Assembly (NCBI RefSeq): GCF_001816165.1
Contig: NZ_MDZC01000010.1
Location: forward strand, 91,242-155,241
DNA: 64,000 bases
Direction of reading: 5' to 3'
From: Hymenobacter glacialis
GTDB taxonomy: Bacteria > Bacteroidota > Bacteroidia > Cytophagales > Hymenobacteraceae
Shown: positions 7,557-15,448 of the stretch, piece after piece
Numbering within the stretch: position 1 is the stretch's first letter
Layout: each line of letters opens with the position of its first letter
The notes under the pieces: model-generated
Databases searched by the model: none
Seen by the model: the letters and a program-made list of their open reading frames with translations, nothing else
What the model was told of the DNA's origin: nothing
Made by a program: the position numbers and the translations under genes

Positions 7557-9545
7557 CTACACACCCACCGGCTCCTCTACAACTTCCTTCTCAATCCAAC
7601 GCCCGTCTTCGCGCATCAACTCAATTAGCTCGTCCACTGCGGCTTCTTCGGGCACTGATTTCTTGATGACTTCCTGGCCGCGGTAGAGGGCAATTTTGCC
7701 TTTGCCTACGCCCACGTAGCCGTAGTCGGCGTCGGCCATTTCGCCGGGGCCATTCACGATGCAGCCCATGATACCGATTTTGATGCCCTTAAGGTGGTCG
7801 GTGCGCTTGCGAATCATGGCGGTGGTTTCCTGCAGGTCAAACAGGGTACGGCCGCAGCTGGGGCAGCTGATGTACTCGGTTTTGCTCATGCGGGTGCGGG
7901 CCGCCTGCAGGATGCCAAACGAGAGCTGGTTCAGGCTGTCGATGGTGGTGAGCCATTCGGCTTTGGGGCGCTCCGGCAGCAGCTCGGTGCTCAGCACGAT
8001 GCCGTCGCCGAGGCCGTCGAGCAACAGGCCGCCCACATCAGTAGCGGCGTAGAGCTGGGTTTGCTCATCGCGCAGGGCCGGATATTGCCGGTTGATGATG
8101 ACCGGGCAATTGACGCCCGCGTTCATCAGCTCAAAAAAGGCACGCCGGATTTCCGGCATGGCGTGGGCGTTTTCGGTGTACAAAAACACCACCACCGTGC
8201 GGTCTTCGCGCAATTGGTTGAGGGCCGGTGCCGTCAGAGACGCCAGGTTGTGAAACACAAAATTCAGCGTCGGGTGCTTCATGGCGGCCACGGCGTATTC
8301 AGCCTGCGTGAGCACGGGGAAATGGTCGGCGCGGTGGCCGGCGTCGCGCCAAGCGCTGTAGTCCACTATTTCCTTCAGGCCATTGGGCAGCATAAAGGGC
8401 GAAGGCACCTGACCGGTGTAGATGTAGTCAGCGCCCAAATCCGACATCTGAAACTTGTCGAGAAAAGGCGAGTACAGCTGGCCGGCCGCACGCAAATCGG
8501 CGAATTCCAGGCCCTGCAGGCGCGATAAATCCGCGATAACCCGGGGCACGTTGGCCCCGCCGATGTTCTCTACTTCGCGCGTCACGCGGCGGAAGTATTG
8601 GAAGGGGTTGATTGGTTCCTCACCTACCACCGGCGCGATAGGCTGCGCCAACTCCGCGCGGTGCGTGTAGCGGTCAATCAGCATTTTGGCCACCGGAGCC
8701 TCTGCTTCCGGCGCTTCGGTCAGGCTCACGCGCACGGTGTCGCCCAGGCCATCTTCCAGCAGCGTGCCGATGCCCACGGCACTCTTGATGCGACCATCTT
8801 CGGCTTCGCCGGCTTCGGTCACGCCCAGGTGCAACGGGTAGGGCTGCAGGCCTTCTTCGTCGAGCTTTTGCACCAGCATGCGGTAGGCCTGCACCATTAC
8901 CTGGGTGTTGCTGGCCTTCATGCTCAGCACCACGTTGTAGTAGTTTTCTTCCTCACATAGGCGCAGAAACTCCAGCGCCGACTCCACCATGCCCAGCGGG
9001 GTGTCGCCGTAGCGGCTCAAAATGCGGTCCGACAGCGAGCCGTGGTTGGTGCCGATGCGCATGGCGGTGCCGTACTGCTTGCAAATCTGAACCAGTGGCC
9101 GAAACCGCTCGCGGATGCGCTCCACTTCGGCCGCGTAGGTGGCGTCGGTGTATTCTATTTCTTCAAATTTCTTCTTGTCGGCGTAGTTGCCGGGGTTCAC
9201 GCGCACTTTCTCCACGATGCGGGCGGCCAGCTCGGCGGCGTTGGGCGTGAAGTGAATGTCGGCGATGAGCGGCACGTTGCAGCCGCGCTTGCGCAGCTCT
9301 TTCTTTATTTCCAGCAGGTTTTGGGCCTCTTTCATGCTGGGCGCGGTGATGCGCACGTACTCGCAGCCGGCCTCCACCATGCGCAGCGTCTGCTCCACCG
9401 AGCCCAGCGTGTCCATGGTGTCCACGGTGGTCATGCTCTGCACCCGAATGGGGTAATTGCCGCCCAGCGGAATATCGCCAATGTTCACCACGCGGGCTAC
9501 ACGGCGTTTGTACTCGGTCAGGCTGGGGCAATACGTTTTATTCAT
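7557..9545 (-). CDS. ispG: 4-hydroxy-3-methylbut-2-enyl diphosphate synthase (long form)
   Basis: Penultimate enzyme of the MEP isoprenoid pathway: a 4Fe-4S enzyme converting MEcPP to HMBPP in the cytoplasm. The protein has 662 aa, the long form of Bacteroidota, Chlamydiae and plants with an extra domain between the TIM barrel and the Fe-S domain. Visible are IPLGGNYPIRVQSMTTVDT, VRVNPGNYADKKKF, and the C-terminal cluster ligands in CPSCGRTLFDLQ and IMGCIVNGPGEMADADYG. A TACCTTTG -7 box lies upstream (9589-9596). Proteins Mrp and NifU encoded in this window could serve its cluster; that is inference. Confidence 0.97.
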   Translation of the reverse strand: MNKTYCPSLTEYKRRVARVVNIGDIPLGGNYPIRVQSMTTVDTMDTLGSVEQTLRMVEAGCEYVRITAPSMKEAQNLLEIKKELRKRGCNVPLIADIHFTPNAAELAARIVEKVRVNPGNYADKKKFEEIEYTDATYAAEVERIRERFRPLVQICKQYGTAMRIGTNHGSLSDRILSRYGDTPLGMVESALEFLRLCEEENYYNVVLSMKASNTQVMVQAYRMLVQKLDEEGLQPYPLHLGVTEAGEAEDGRIKSAVGIGTLLEDGLGDTVRVSLTEAPEAEAPVAKMLIDRYTHRAELAQPIAPVVGEEPINPFQYFRRVTREVENIGGANVPRVIADLSRLQGLEFADLRAAGQLYSPFLDKFQMSDLGADYIYTGQVPSPFMLPNGLKEIVDYSAWRDAGHRADHFPVLTQAEYAVAAMKHPTLNFVFHNLASLTAPALNQLREDRTVVVFLYTENAHAMPEIRRAFFELMNAGVNCPVIINRQYPALRDEQTQLYAATDVGGLLLDGLGDGIVLSTELLPERPKAEWLTTIDSLNQLSFGILQAARTRMSKTEYISCPSCGRTLFDLQETTAMIRKRTDHLKGIKIGIMGCIVNGPGEMADADYGYVGVGKGKIALYRGQEVIKKSVPEEAAVDELIELMREDGRWIEKEVVEEPVGV

Positions 9546-9588
9546 AACCCGAAAACTAGGGAGGGAAGGCGAAAGTTGCGCCGTGACA

Positions 9589-9596
9589 CAAAGGTA
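9589..9596 (-). promoter_or_regulatory. Putative -7 promoter box of ispG
   Basis: On the minus strand this reads TACCTTTG, a match to the Bacteroidota TAnnTTTG -7 consensus, about 44 nt upstream of the ispG start. It lies inside a long-range inverted repeat: AAGTTGCGCCG near 9573-9583 pairs with CGGCGCAACTT near 9627-9637. Confidence 0.6.
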
Positions 9597-9720
9597 AAGC
9601 GGGCAGCGGCGGGCGCCACCCCTGCCGGCGCAACTTCTGGCTGGGGTTCGCTGTCTGTGTTACTCCGCACCTACCTGCGCCGCAGGGACCAAAGAAGTCG
9701 CATTCCAAACGCCATATATT

Positions 9721-10206
9721 ATGCTCTCTTTCAAATATTTACTTCTGGGCATCGGACTGAGTGCAACACTTCCCAGTTTCGGCCAGCAGGTGGCCGTCAT
9801 CAAGTTTCCCGAGCTGCAAAAGCGCCTGACCCGGCAGACCGACACCACGTACGTGGTCAATTTCTGGGCCACCTGGTGCGGCCCCTGCGTGAAGGAACTG
9901 CCCAACTTCGAGCAGGTGGGCAGCGCCAATGCCAACAAGAAAGTAAAGGTGCTGCTCGTAAGCCTTGATTACGCCTCGCAACTGGACAAAAAAGTGAAGC
10001 CCTTCGTGAAGGCACGCGGCCTCAAGTCCGAAGTGGTGCTTCTCAATGAACCCGACCCGAACTCCTGGCTGGGGCAGGTAGATGCCCAGTGGACGGGCTC
10101 CATCCCTTTCACGCTCATCATCAACAACAAAACCAAGCAGCGCGCCACCTTCGAGCAGGAGCTCTCCAAAGCCGAGCTTACAGCTGCCCTTCGGAAATTT
10201 TTGTAA
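9721..10206 (+). CDS. TlpA-like thioredoxin-fold protein, exported
   Basis: Protein of 161 aa with a signal peptide (MLSFKYLLLGIGLSATLPSF, cleavage near GQQ) and a thioredoxin fold with the active site NFWATWCGPCVKELPNFE, followed by the cis-Pro region GSIPFTLIINN. Members reduce or exchange disulfides in the periplasm, often for cytochrome maturation. The next gene encodes a second exported thioredoxin-fold protein 70 nt downstream, so the two are probably co-transcribed. The client is unknown. Confidence 0.9.
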   Translation: MLSFKYLLLGIGLSATLPSFGQQVAVIKFPELQKRLTRQTDTTYVVNFWATWCGPCVKELPNFEQVGSANANKKVKVLLVSLDYASQLDKKVKPFVKARGLKSEVVLLNEPDPNSWLGQVDAQWTGSIPFTLIINNKTKQRATFEQELSKAELTAALRKFL

Positions 10207-10276
10207 TTTAATGGCAGACTCACAGCCAGTTGTGCCCCGGTTCTCTCTTTATCATCAACCCAACCTTCTTCGTGCC

Positions 10277-10888
10277 ATGAAAAGAATACTGCCCCTCTCC
10301 CTGCTCTGCTTCGCTTTGCTGTTGAGCAGCTTCATCCTGCGGCCTCAATCCGAGGGCTACCAGGTAGGCGACAAAGCCACCGATTTCAAGCTGAAGAACA
10401 TCGACGGCAAAATGGTGTCCCTGGCCGACAACAAAACCGCTAAGGGCTACATCGTGGTATTCACCTGCAACACCTGCCCTTACGCCAAGGCCTACGAAGC
10501 CCGCATCATCGCCCTCAACCAGAAATACGCCGCCCAGGGCTACCCCGTAGTGGCCATCAACCCGAACGACCCTGGCGTGGCTCCCGGCGACTCCTACGCT
10601 GCCATGCAAACCAAGAAATACGCCTTCCCTTACTTGCAGGACGAAAGCCAGAAAATAGCCAAAGCCTATGGTGCCACCCGCACCCCGCAGCTCTACGTGC
10701 TGCAGCGCCAGGGCAACGACTTTGTGGTTTCCTACATCGGCGCCATTGATGACAATTCCGAAGATGCCACCCTCGTAAAAACCAAATACGTGGAAAACGC
10801 CATGACCGAAATCATGGCCGGCAAGCCCGCCACTACTAATTCCACTAAAGCCATTGGCTGCACCATTAAGTGGAAAAAGCAGGCTTAA
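10277..10888 (+). CDS. Exported peroxiredoxin-like thioredoxin family protein
   Basis: Protein of 203 aa. The ATG at 10277 gives a signal peptide (MKRILPLSLLCFALLLSSF); the frame is open further upstream but overlaps the previous gene. The AhpC/Redoxin-like domain begins at YQVGDKATDFKLKNIDGK. The redox site is FTCNTCPYAKAYEARI, a CxxC variant of the PRX-like family that often has NHCPYVK here. Cis-Pro is in ATRTPQLYVL. It follows the TlpA-like gene and precedes repeat R3. Its role in oxidative defence or thiol exchange is not shown by the sequence. Confidence 0.88.
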   Translation: MKRILPLSLLCFALLLSSFILRPQSEGYQVGDKATDFKLKNIDGKMVSLADNKTAKGYIVVFTCNTCPYAKAYEARIIALNQKYAAQGYPVVAINPNDPGVAPGDSYAAMQTKKYAFPYLQDESQKIAKAYGATRTPQLYVLQRQGNDFVVSYIGAIDDNSEDATLVKTKYVENAMTEIMAGKPATTNSTKAIGCTIKWKKQA

Positions 10889-10923
10889 TCAGCCGGCAAT
10901 TTTGTAGCTCTAGTAGCTAAAAG

Positions 10924-11016
10924 AACGTCATGCTGAGCTTGTCGAAGCATCTCTACCGCGATACTAAAATTGATTAGTTACGCAGTAGAGATGCTTGACA
11001 AGCTCAGCATGACGTT
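10924..11016. repeat. Palindromic intergenic repeat, copy R3
   Basis: Arms 10924-10956 and 10985-11016 pair with a single-base bulge. The central module is GAGCTTGTC instead of GAGCGCAGC, and the other arm carries the matching change GACAAGCTC, so pairing is kept. It lies between the convergent ends of the thioredoxin-like and quinone oxidoreductase genes. Confidence 0.88.
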
Positions 11017-11032
11017 TTAATATTGTAGGTGA

Positions 11033-12013
11033 CTAAAAAGAACCCGTTTCCAACACAATCTTGCCAATGTGCGCGCTGCTTTCCATGAGGCGGTGCGCTT
11101 CGGCAGCTTCAGCCAGGGGAAAAGTCTTGTCAATCAAGGGCCGGAATTTGCCGGCCGCTATCAGCGGCCACACGTGCCGTTCCACCTCGGCGGCCAGCGC
11201 GGCTTTAAAATCGTCGGAGCGGGGCCGCAGGGTGCTGCCCGTAATGCTCAGGCGGCGCCGCATGACGTCCAGGGCGTTGAACTCACCGGCCGCCCCCTGC
11301 ATGGCGTTGATAAATACCAGGCGCCCGTCGTCATTCAGCAAGCGTAGGTTTTTGGCAATGTATTCGCCGCCCACCATGTCGAGTATCACGTCCATCCCCA
11401 CGTCTTTAAGCACTTCCTCAAAGTCTTCGGTCTTGTAATTAACGGTCCAGTCGGCCCCCAGTTCCGCGCAGGCCGCACACTTGGCATCCTCCCCGGCGGT
11501 GATAGCAACCCGGCTACCCAGGGCTTTTGCCAGCTGAATAGCTGTAGTGCCAATGCCGCTGCTGCCCCCGTGCGCTAGCAGCGTTTCACCAGCCTGCAAT
11601 GCCCCCCGCTGAAACACGTTGTGCCACACCGTGAACACGGTTTCGGGCAGGGCTGCTGCCTCAATCATGCTAAGTCCCTCGGGCACCGGCAGGCAATGCC
11701 GGGCGTCGACCACGGCAAACTCGGCGTAGCCGCCGGCAGGCAACAGCGCACAAACGGCATCGCCCGCCTGCCAGCGCGCAACGGCGGCACCGCATTGCTC
11801 CACCACGCCCGCAATTTCCAGGCCCGGTACCAGCCCGCTCACCTCGCCGCTGCCGGCATACTTGCCCTGCCGCATCAGCACATCGGGCCGGTTGACGCCG
11901 GCTGCCAGCACCCGAACGAGCACCTGGTGGGGCGCGGGCAGCGGGCGGCCGCGTTCTTGCACGTGCAGAACTTCGGCCCCGCCGGGCGCTTGAATAACGA
12001 CTGCTTTCATCAT
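11033..12013 (-). CDS. NAD(P)H:quinone oxidoreductase, PIG3-like MDR family
   Basis: Zinc-independent medium-chain dehydrogenase/reductase of 326 aa (325 if the second ATG at 12010 is used). Marks are the N-terminal MKAVVIQAPGGAEVLHV, RPDVLMRQGKY, GLEIAGVV and the NADPH-binding GGSSGIGTTAIQLAKALG, then DVILDMVGGEYIAKNL and the C-terminal HRLMESSAHIGKIVL. Relatives reduce quinones with NADPH in the cytoplasm; a physiological substrate cannot be read from sequence. It is a single gene, convergent with the redoxin pair across repeat R3. Confidence 0.9.
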   Translation of the reverse strand: MMKAVVIQAPGGAEVLHVQERGRPLPAPHQVLVRVLAAGVNRPDVLMRQGKYAGSGEVSGLVPGLEIAGVVEQCGAAVARWQAGDAVCALLPAGGYAEFAVVDARHCLPVPEGLSMIEAAALPETVFTVWHNVFQRGALQAGETLLAHGGSSGIGTTAIQLAKALGSRVAITAGEDAKCAACAELGADWTVNYKTEDFEEVLKDVGMDVILDMVGGEYIAKNLRLLNDDGRLVFINAMQGAAGEFNALDVMRRRLSITGSTLRPRSDDFKAALAAEVERHVWPLIAAGKFRPLIDKTFPLAEAAEAHRLMESSAHIGKIVLETGSF

Positions 12014-12053
12014 AAAGGGGTTGATGGGGCCTCAAAACCAAGCCCGCAAGCTC

Positions 12054-12098
12054 ATGAAACGTAAAAGGGCCTTTTCCGGAGGCCCTTTTACGTTTCAT
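12054..12098. terminator. Orphan perfect hairpin, terminator-like
   Basis: A perfect 19 bp stem (12054-12072 with 12080-12098, loop TTTCCGG) built as AAAAGGGCCT/AGGCCCTTTT. It looks like a bidirectional terminator, but both flanking genes start, rather than end, here: the quinone oxidoreductase to the left and the 181-aa gene to the right. It may end an unannotated small RNA or be left from a lost gene. Confidence 0.6.
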
Positions 12099-12317
12099 TT
12101 CTAGAAAACACTTGGCTACTCGCCGCTCGCCGCTGAAGTAAGCGCCGGGCAGTTGTTGTAAGTTGAAATCAAGCAAAGGCTGTGGCAGGCACCGGCCGAA
12201 TCATTGTAGCGCCGCAGGGAGTAGAAATACCAAGCCAAACCGCTTCTAAGCTCAACCCAAGTGCGAAATAGCACGTTCTTTGACCGGCGCATTCAGGCTA
12301 GTCTTGCTCAAAAATTC

Positions 12318-12863
12318 ATGAAAACCCCACGTTTTGTCCCGGCGCTGTTGGTCGCTGCCCGATTCACCGGCCTGGCGGCCTGGCAAACCGGCCGCTTGTT
12401 CCGGCAGTTGGCCGCCCGGGCGCTCGACAGCGTGCAGGACGTGCTGCGGGCCGAAGTGGAGAAAGGCAACCTGAAACTGGTGACTGATTTCCTGGCCGAT
12501 AAAGCCCTGCCCGCCGCCCGCGTCATCCTGGTGGAACAAATGACCGTTAGGCTGCTGGTGCGGCTGGGGCTGCGCGGTGCGTTGGCCTCCAACGTAGTGG
12601 GCTGGGTGCTGCCCCTGGTGCTGGAAAAGCTGCTGGTGGCCGGCCACAAGAGTGGCATGTTCGACAAGCTCCGGGCAAATGCTACGGTGAGCGAATCGCT
12701 GGAAAAGCTGGACGAGCTGCGCCGGGCCACCTGGAAAATACTGGTGCCCGACCCCGGCACCAGCGCCGAAGAAATAGCTGATGATGGACTTAGCCCTCGG
12801 CTGCCGCTGCTGTTGGCAGCTTCTAGCCCAGCGCCCGCAAAAAGTGCAAAACCAGCAAAATGA
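12318..12863 (+). CDS. Hypothetical protein, 181 aa
   Basis: I do not recognise this family. ATG 12318 is the best start (MKTPRFVPALLVAARFTG). The body is amphipathic and helical: AARALDSVQDVLRAEVEKGN, VILVEQMTVRLLVRLGLRG, a hydrophobic stretch NVVGWVLPLVLEKLLVAG and LEKLDELRRATWKIL, ending in a Pro/Ala/Lys tail. One or two membrane-associated helices are possible. It is isolated between a divergent quinone oxidoreductase and convergent glnN, with normal composition. A longer start at 12261 lacks support. Confidence 0.65.
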   Translation: MKTPRFVPALLVAARFTGLAAWQTGRLFRQLAARALDSVQDVLRAEVEKGNLKLVTDFLADKALPAARVILVEQMTVRLLVRLGLRGALASNVVGWVLPLVLEKLLVAGHKSGMFDKLRANATVSESLEKLDELRRATWKILVPDPGTSAEEIADDGLSPRLPLLLAASSPAPAKSAKPAK

Positions 12864-12922
12864 GCAGTGAAACGAGCGGTGTTTTAGCGAAATAATCCCG
12901 CAAACGATTGTGGCGCTCTTCC

Positions 12923-12949
12923 AAAAAAAGGCGCCTCACGGAGGCACCT
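12923..12949 (-). terminator. Terminator of glnN
   Basis: Read on the minus strand, AGGTGCCTC, loop CGT and GAGGCGCCT form a 9 bp stem with one G-T pair, followed by T residues. It lies about 65 nt beyond the glnN stop. Confidence 0.8.
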
Positions 12950-13011
12950 CTTTAAAAACCGGGGCGCGGCGAGAATTCCCACCCAACACCGGACCCGATT
13001 CCGTCCCCTGA

Positions 13012-15201
13012 CTACCGGCTGAACAACAGTTCGCGGTATTTTACCAGGGGCCAGTCCTCGTCGGCCACCATTTGCTCGAGCTTGTCAACAGCGCGGCGAA
13101 TGGGGTCGAATTTTGGTTTTACTTCTTCGCAATACGCCACGGCCAGTGTGCGGGCGTCTCCGAGTTTGTTTGCTCGTTTCCGTGCCTCAATCATGGCATC
13201 GGTATTGGTTTTAATGGTGGTGACGTGGCGGGAAATGGCTTTAATCATTTCAATTGTCACCTGGCTGTTTTCGTCGTCGAGGCCCAGCTCGCGCAGGCCG
13301 CGCACGTTGTTTACCAGCTTGGTTTGGTACAAAAGCGCCGTGGGGATGATGTGGTTAATGGCCAAATCGCCCATTACGCGGCTTTCAATTTGAATTTTTT
13401 TCTGGTATTCTTCCAGCAATATTTCGTGGCGGGCATGCAGCTCCACTTCCGTGAAAATGCCGTGGCGTGCAAACAGCTCAGCCGCATCGGCCCGCACAAT
13501 GGCGTCGAGGGCCTGGGGCGTAGTAGCGATGTTGCTTAAGCCCCGCTTTTCGGCTTCCTGCTTCCACCCGTCCGAATAGCCGTTGCCTTCGAAGCGAATG
13601 GCCTTGGAGCTGATGACGTACTCGCGCAGCACCTCCACAATGGCTACTTCCTTCTTTTTGCCTTCACTGATGAGGGCATCAACTGATTCCTTAAAGTCAA
13701 TGAGCTGGTCGGCTACAATCGTGTTGAGCACCGTCATAGCCGACGAGCAGTTGGCCGATGAACCCACGGCCCGGAATTCAAACTTGTTGCCGGTGAAGGC
13801 GAACGGGGAAGTCCGGTTACGGTCCGTGTTGTCTAGCAAGATAGCAGGAATTTTATCAATTCCCAGCTTCATATAAATATTGTCGCCTTTGTCGAGCGGG
13901 AGCTTGGCGGTGCGCTCCAGCTCATCGAGCACCGAGTCCAGCATCGAGCCCAGAAACACCGACATTATGGCGGGCGGCGCTTCGTTGGCACCGAGGCGGT
14001 GGTCGTTGCTGGCCGAGGCGATGCTGGCTCGCAGCAGGTCGGCGTAGCGGTGCACGGCCTGAATGGTGGTGATGAGGAAGGCCAGGAACTGCAGGTTCTC
14101 TTTGGGCCGGCGGCCGGGCGCGAGCAGGTTTACGCCGGTGTCGGTGCTCAGGGCCCAGTTGTTGTGCTTGCCGCTGCCGTTCACGCCGGCGTAGGGCTTC
14201 TCGTGCAGCAACACCTTGAAGTTGTGGCGCTCAGCCACGCGGTCCATCACGTCCATCAACAGCTGGTTGTGGTCGATGGCCAGGTTAGCGTCCTCAAAGG
14301 TGGGGGCGCACTCAAACTGATTGGGGGCCACCTCGTTGTGGCGCGTGCGGAGCGGAATGCCCAGTAGGTTGGATTCCTCCTCAAACTCCACCATGAAACC
14401 GTGCACCCGCGCCGGAATGGAGCCAAAGTAATGGTCGTCGAGCTGCTGGCCCTTGGCAGGCGCGTGGCCAAACACGGTGCGGCCGGTCATCACCAGGTCG
14501 GGGCGGGCATCGTACAACGCCTTGTCAACCAGGAAGTACTCCTGCTCAATGCCCAACGTGGTGCTCACGCGGCTCACGTCTTTGTCGAAGTACTGGCACA
14601 CCTCCAGGGCAGCTTTTTCGAGCACGCCCAGCGACTTCAGCAAAGGCGCCTTATAATCGAGCGCCTCGCCGGTGTAGGCCACGAAGATGGTGGGAATGCA
14701 TAGGGTTCTGGACCCTACCGTTTCGATGATGAAAGCGGGCGAAGTGGGGTCCCAGGCCGTGTAGCCGCGGGCCTCAAAGGTGTTGCGAATGCCGCCGTTG
14801 GGGAAAGACGAGGCATCGGGTTCCTGCTGCACCAGTGCGGAGCCTTTGAAATTTTCAATCGGCCGGCCATCCGAGTTCAGGTCGAAGAAGGAGTCGTGTT
14901 TTTCAGCCGTTGAGCCCGTGAGGGGCTGAAACCAGTGCGTGTAGTGGGTGGCGCCCTTGGCCATGGCCCAGGTTTTCATGGCCGAAGCCACAGCGTCGGC
15001 CACGTTGCGCTCCACCGTGGCGCCCTGCTTGATGGCCGCCTGCAGCTTTTTGAAGTAATCGCCGGGCATGGTTGCCCGCATGGCCTCCAGGTTAAATACA
15101 TTTTGCCCGAAACTATCGGAGCGGCGCGCTGCGGCGGGAATCACCTTAATGGGGCGGCGCTGATTGACGAGTTCTAGGGCTTTGAAACGGAGAATGGCCA
15201 T
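13012..15201 (-). CDS. glnN: Glutamine synthetase type III
   Basis: ATP-dependent condensation of ammonia and glutamate in the cytoplasm. The length of 729 aa is typical of GSIII (about 700-730 aa), well above GSI (about 450 aa). Visible are the N-terminal FGQNVFNLEAMR, HYTHWFQPLTGSTAEKHDSF, ALVQQEPDASSFPNGGIR, the catalytic core KPYAGVNGSGKHNNWALS and NRTSPFAFTGNKFEFRAVGS. GSIII is the common enzyme of Bacteroidota and is usually induced by nitrogen limitation. A TATCTTTG -7 box sits at 15255-15262, in an AT-rich upstream region shared with the divergent sulfatase gene. A terminator follows. Confidence 0.97.
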   Translation of the reverse strand: MAILRFKALELVNQRRPIKVIPAAARRSDSFGQNVFNLEAMRATMPGDYFKKLQAAIKQGATVERNVADAVASAMKTWAMAKGATHYTHWFQPLTGSTAEKHDSFFDLNSDGRPIENFKGSALVQQEPDASSFPNGGIRNTFEARGYTAWDPTSPAFIIETVGSRTLCIPTIFVAYTGEALDYKAPLLKSLGVLEKAALEVCQYFDKDVSRVSTTLGIEQEYFLVDKALYDARPDLVMTGRTVFGHAPAKGQQLDDHYFGSIPARVHGFMVEFEEESNLLGIPLRTRHNEVAPNQFECAPTFEDANLAIDHNQLLMDVMDRVAERHNFKVLLHEKPYAGVNGSGKHNNWALSTDTGVNLLAPGRRPKENLQFLAFLITTIQAVHRYADLLRASIASASNDHRLGANEAPPAIMSVFLGSMLDSVLDELERTAKLPLDKGDNIYMKLGIDKIPAILLDNTDRNRTSPFAFTGNKFEFRAVGSSANCSSAMTVLNTIVADQLIDFKESVDALISEGKKKEVAIVEVLREYVISSKAIRFEGNGYSDGWKQEAEKRGLSNIATTPQALDAIVRADAAELFARHGIFTEVELHARHEILLEEYQKKIQIESRVMGDLAINHIIPTALLYQTKLVNNVRGLRELGLDDENSQVTIEMIKAISRHVTTIKTNTDAMIEARKRANKLGDARTLAVAYCEEVKPKFDPIRRAVDKLEQMVADEDWPLVKYRELLFSR

Positions 15202-15254
15202 GGAGGAAGTAACCGAGCGGGAATAGTTGGTACCAATAATGGATTATCTGGAAG

Positions 15255-15262
15255 CAAAGATA
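15255..15262 (-). promoter_or_regulatory. Putative -7 promoter box of glnN
   Basis: The minus strand reads TATCTTTG (TAnnTTTG class), about 54 nt upstream of the glnN start. Just upstream on that strand is AAAGTACTTT, a perfect 10 bp palindrome (15271-15280) that could be an operator. Confidence 0.55.
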
Positions 15263-15448
15263 AAGCAACGAAAGTACTTTCACTTCAAATGGCCCTAAAA
15301 TCACAGGGCATTTTTCAGAAAAACGATAATTATTAGCAAAAACCCCTATCCTATTACAACCCTAATCAGCCAAAAACTTACTTATCGCTCATTGTTACCC
15401 TAATTTTATCATCATATACCAGATGTCTCTCCCCTCTATCTTTGTTGA

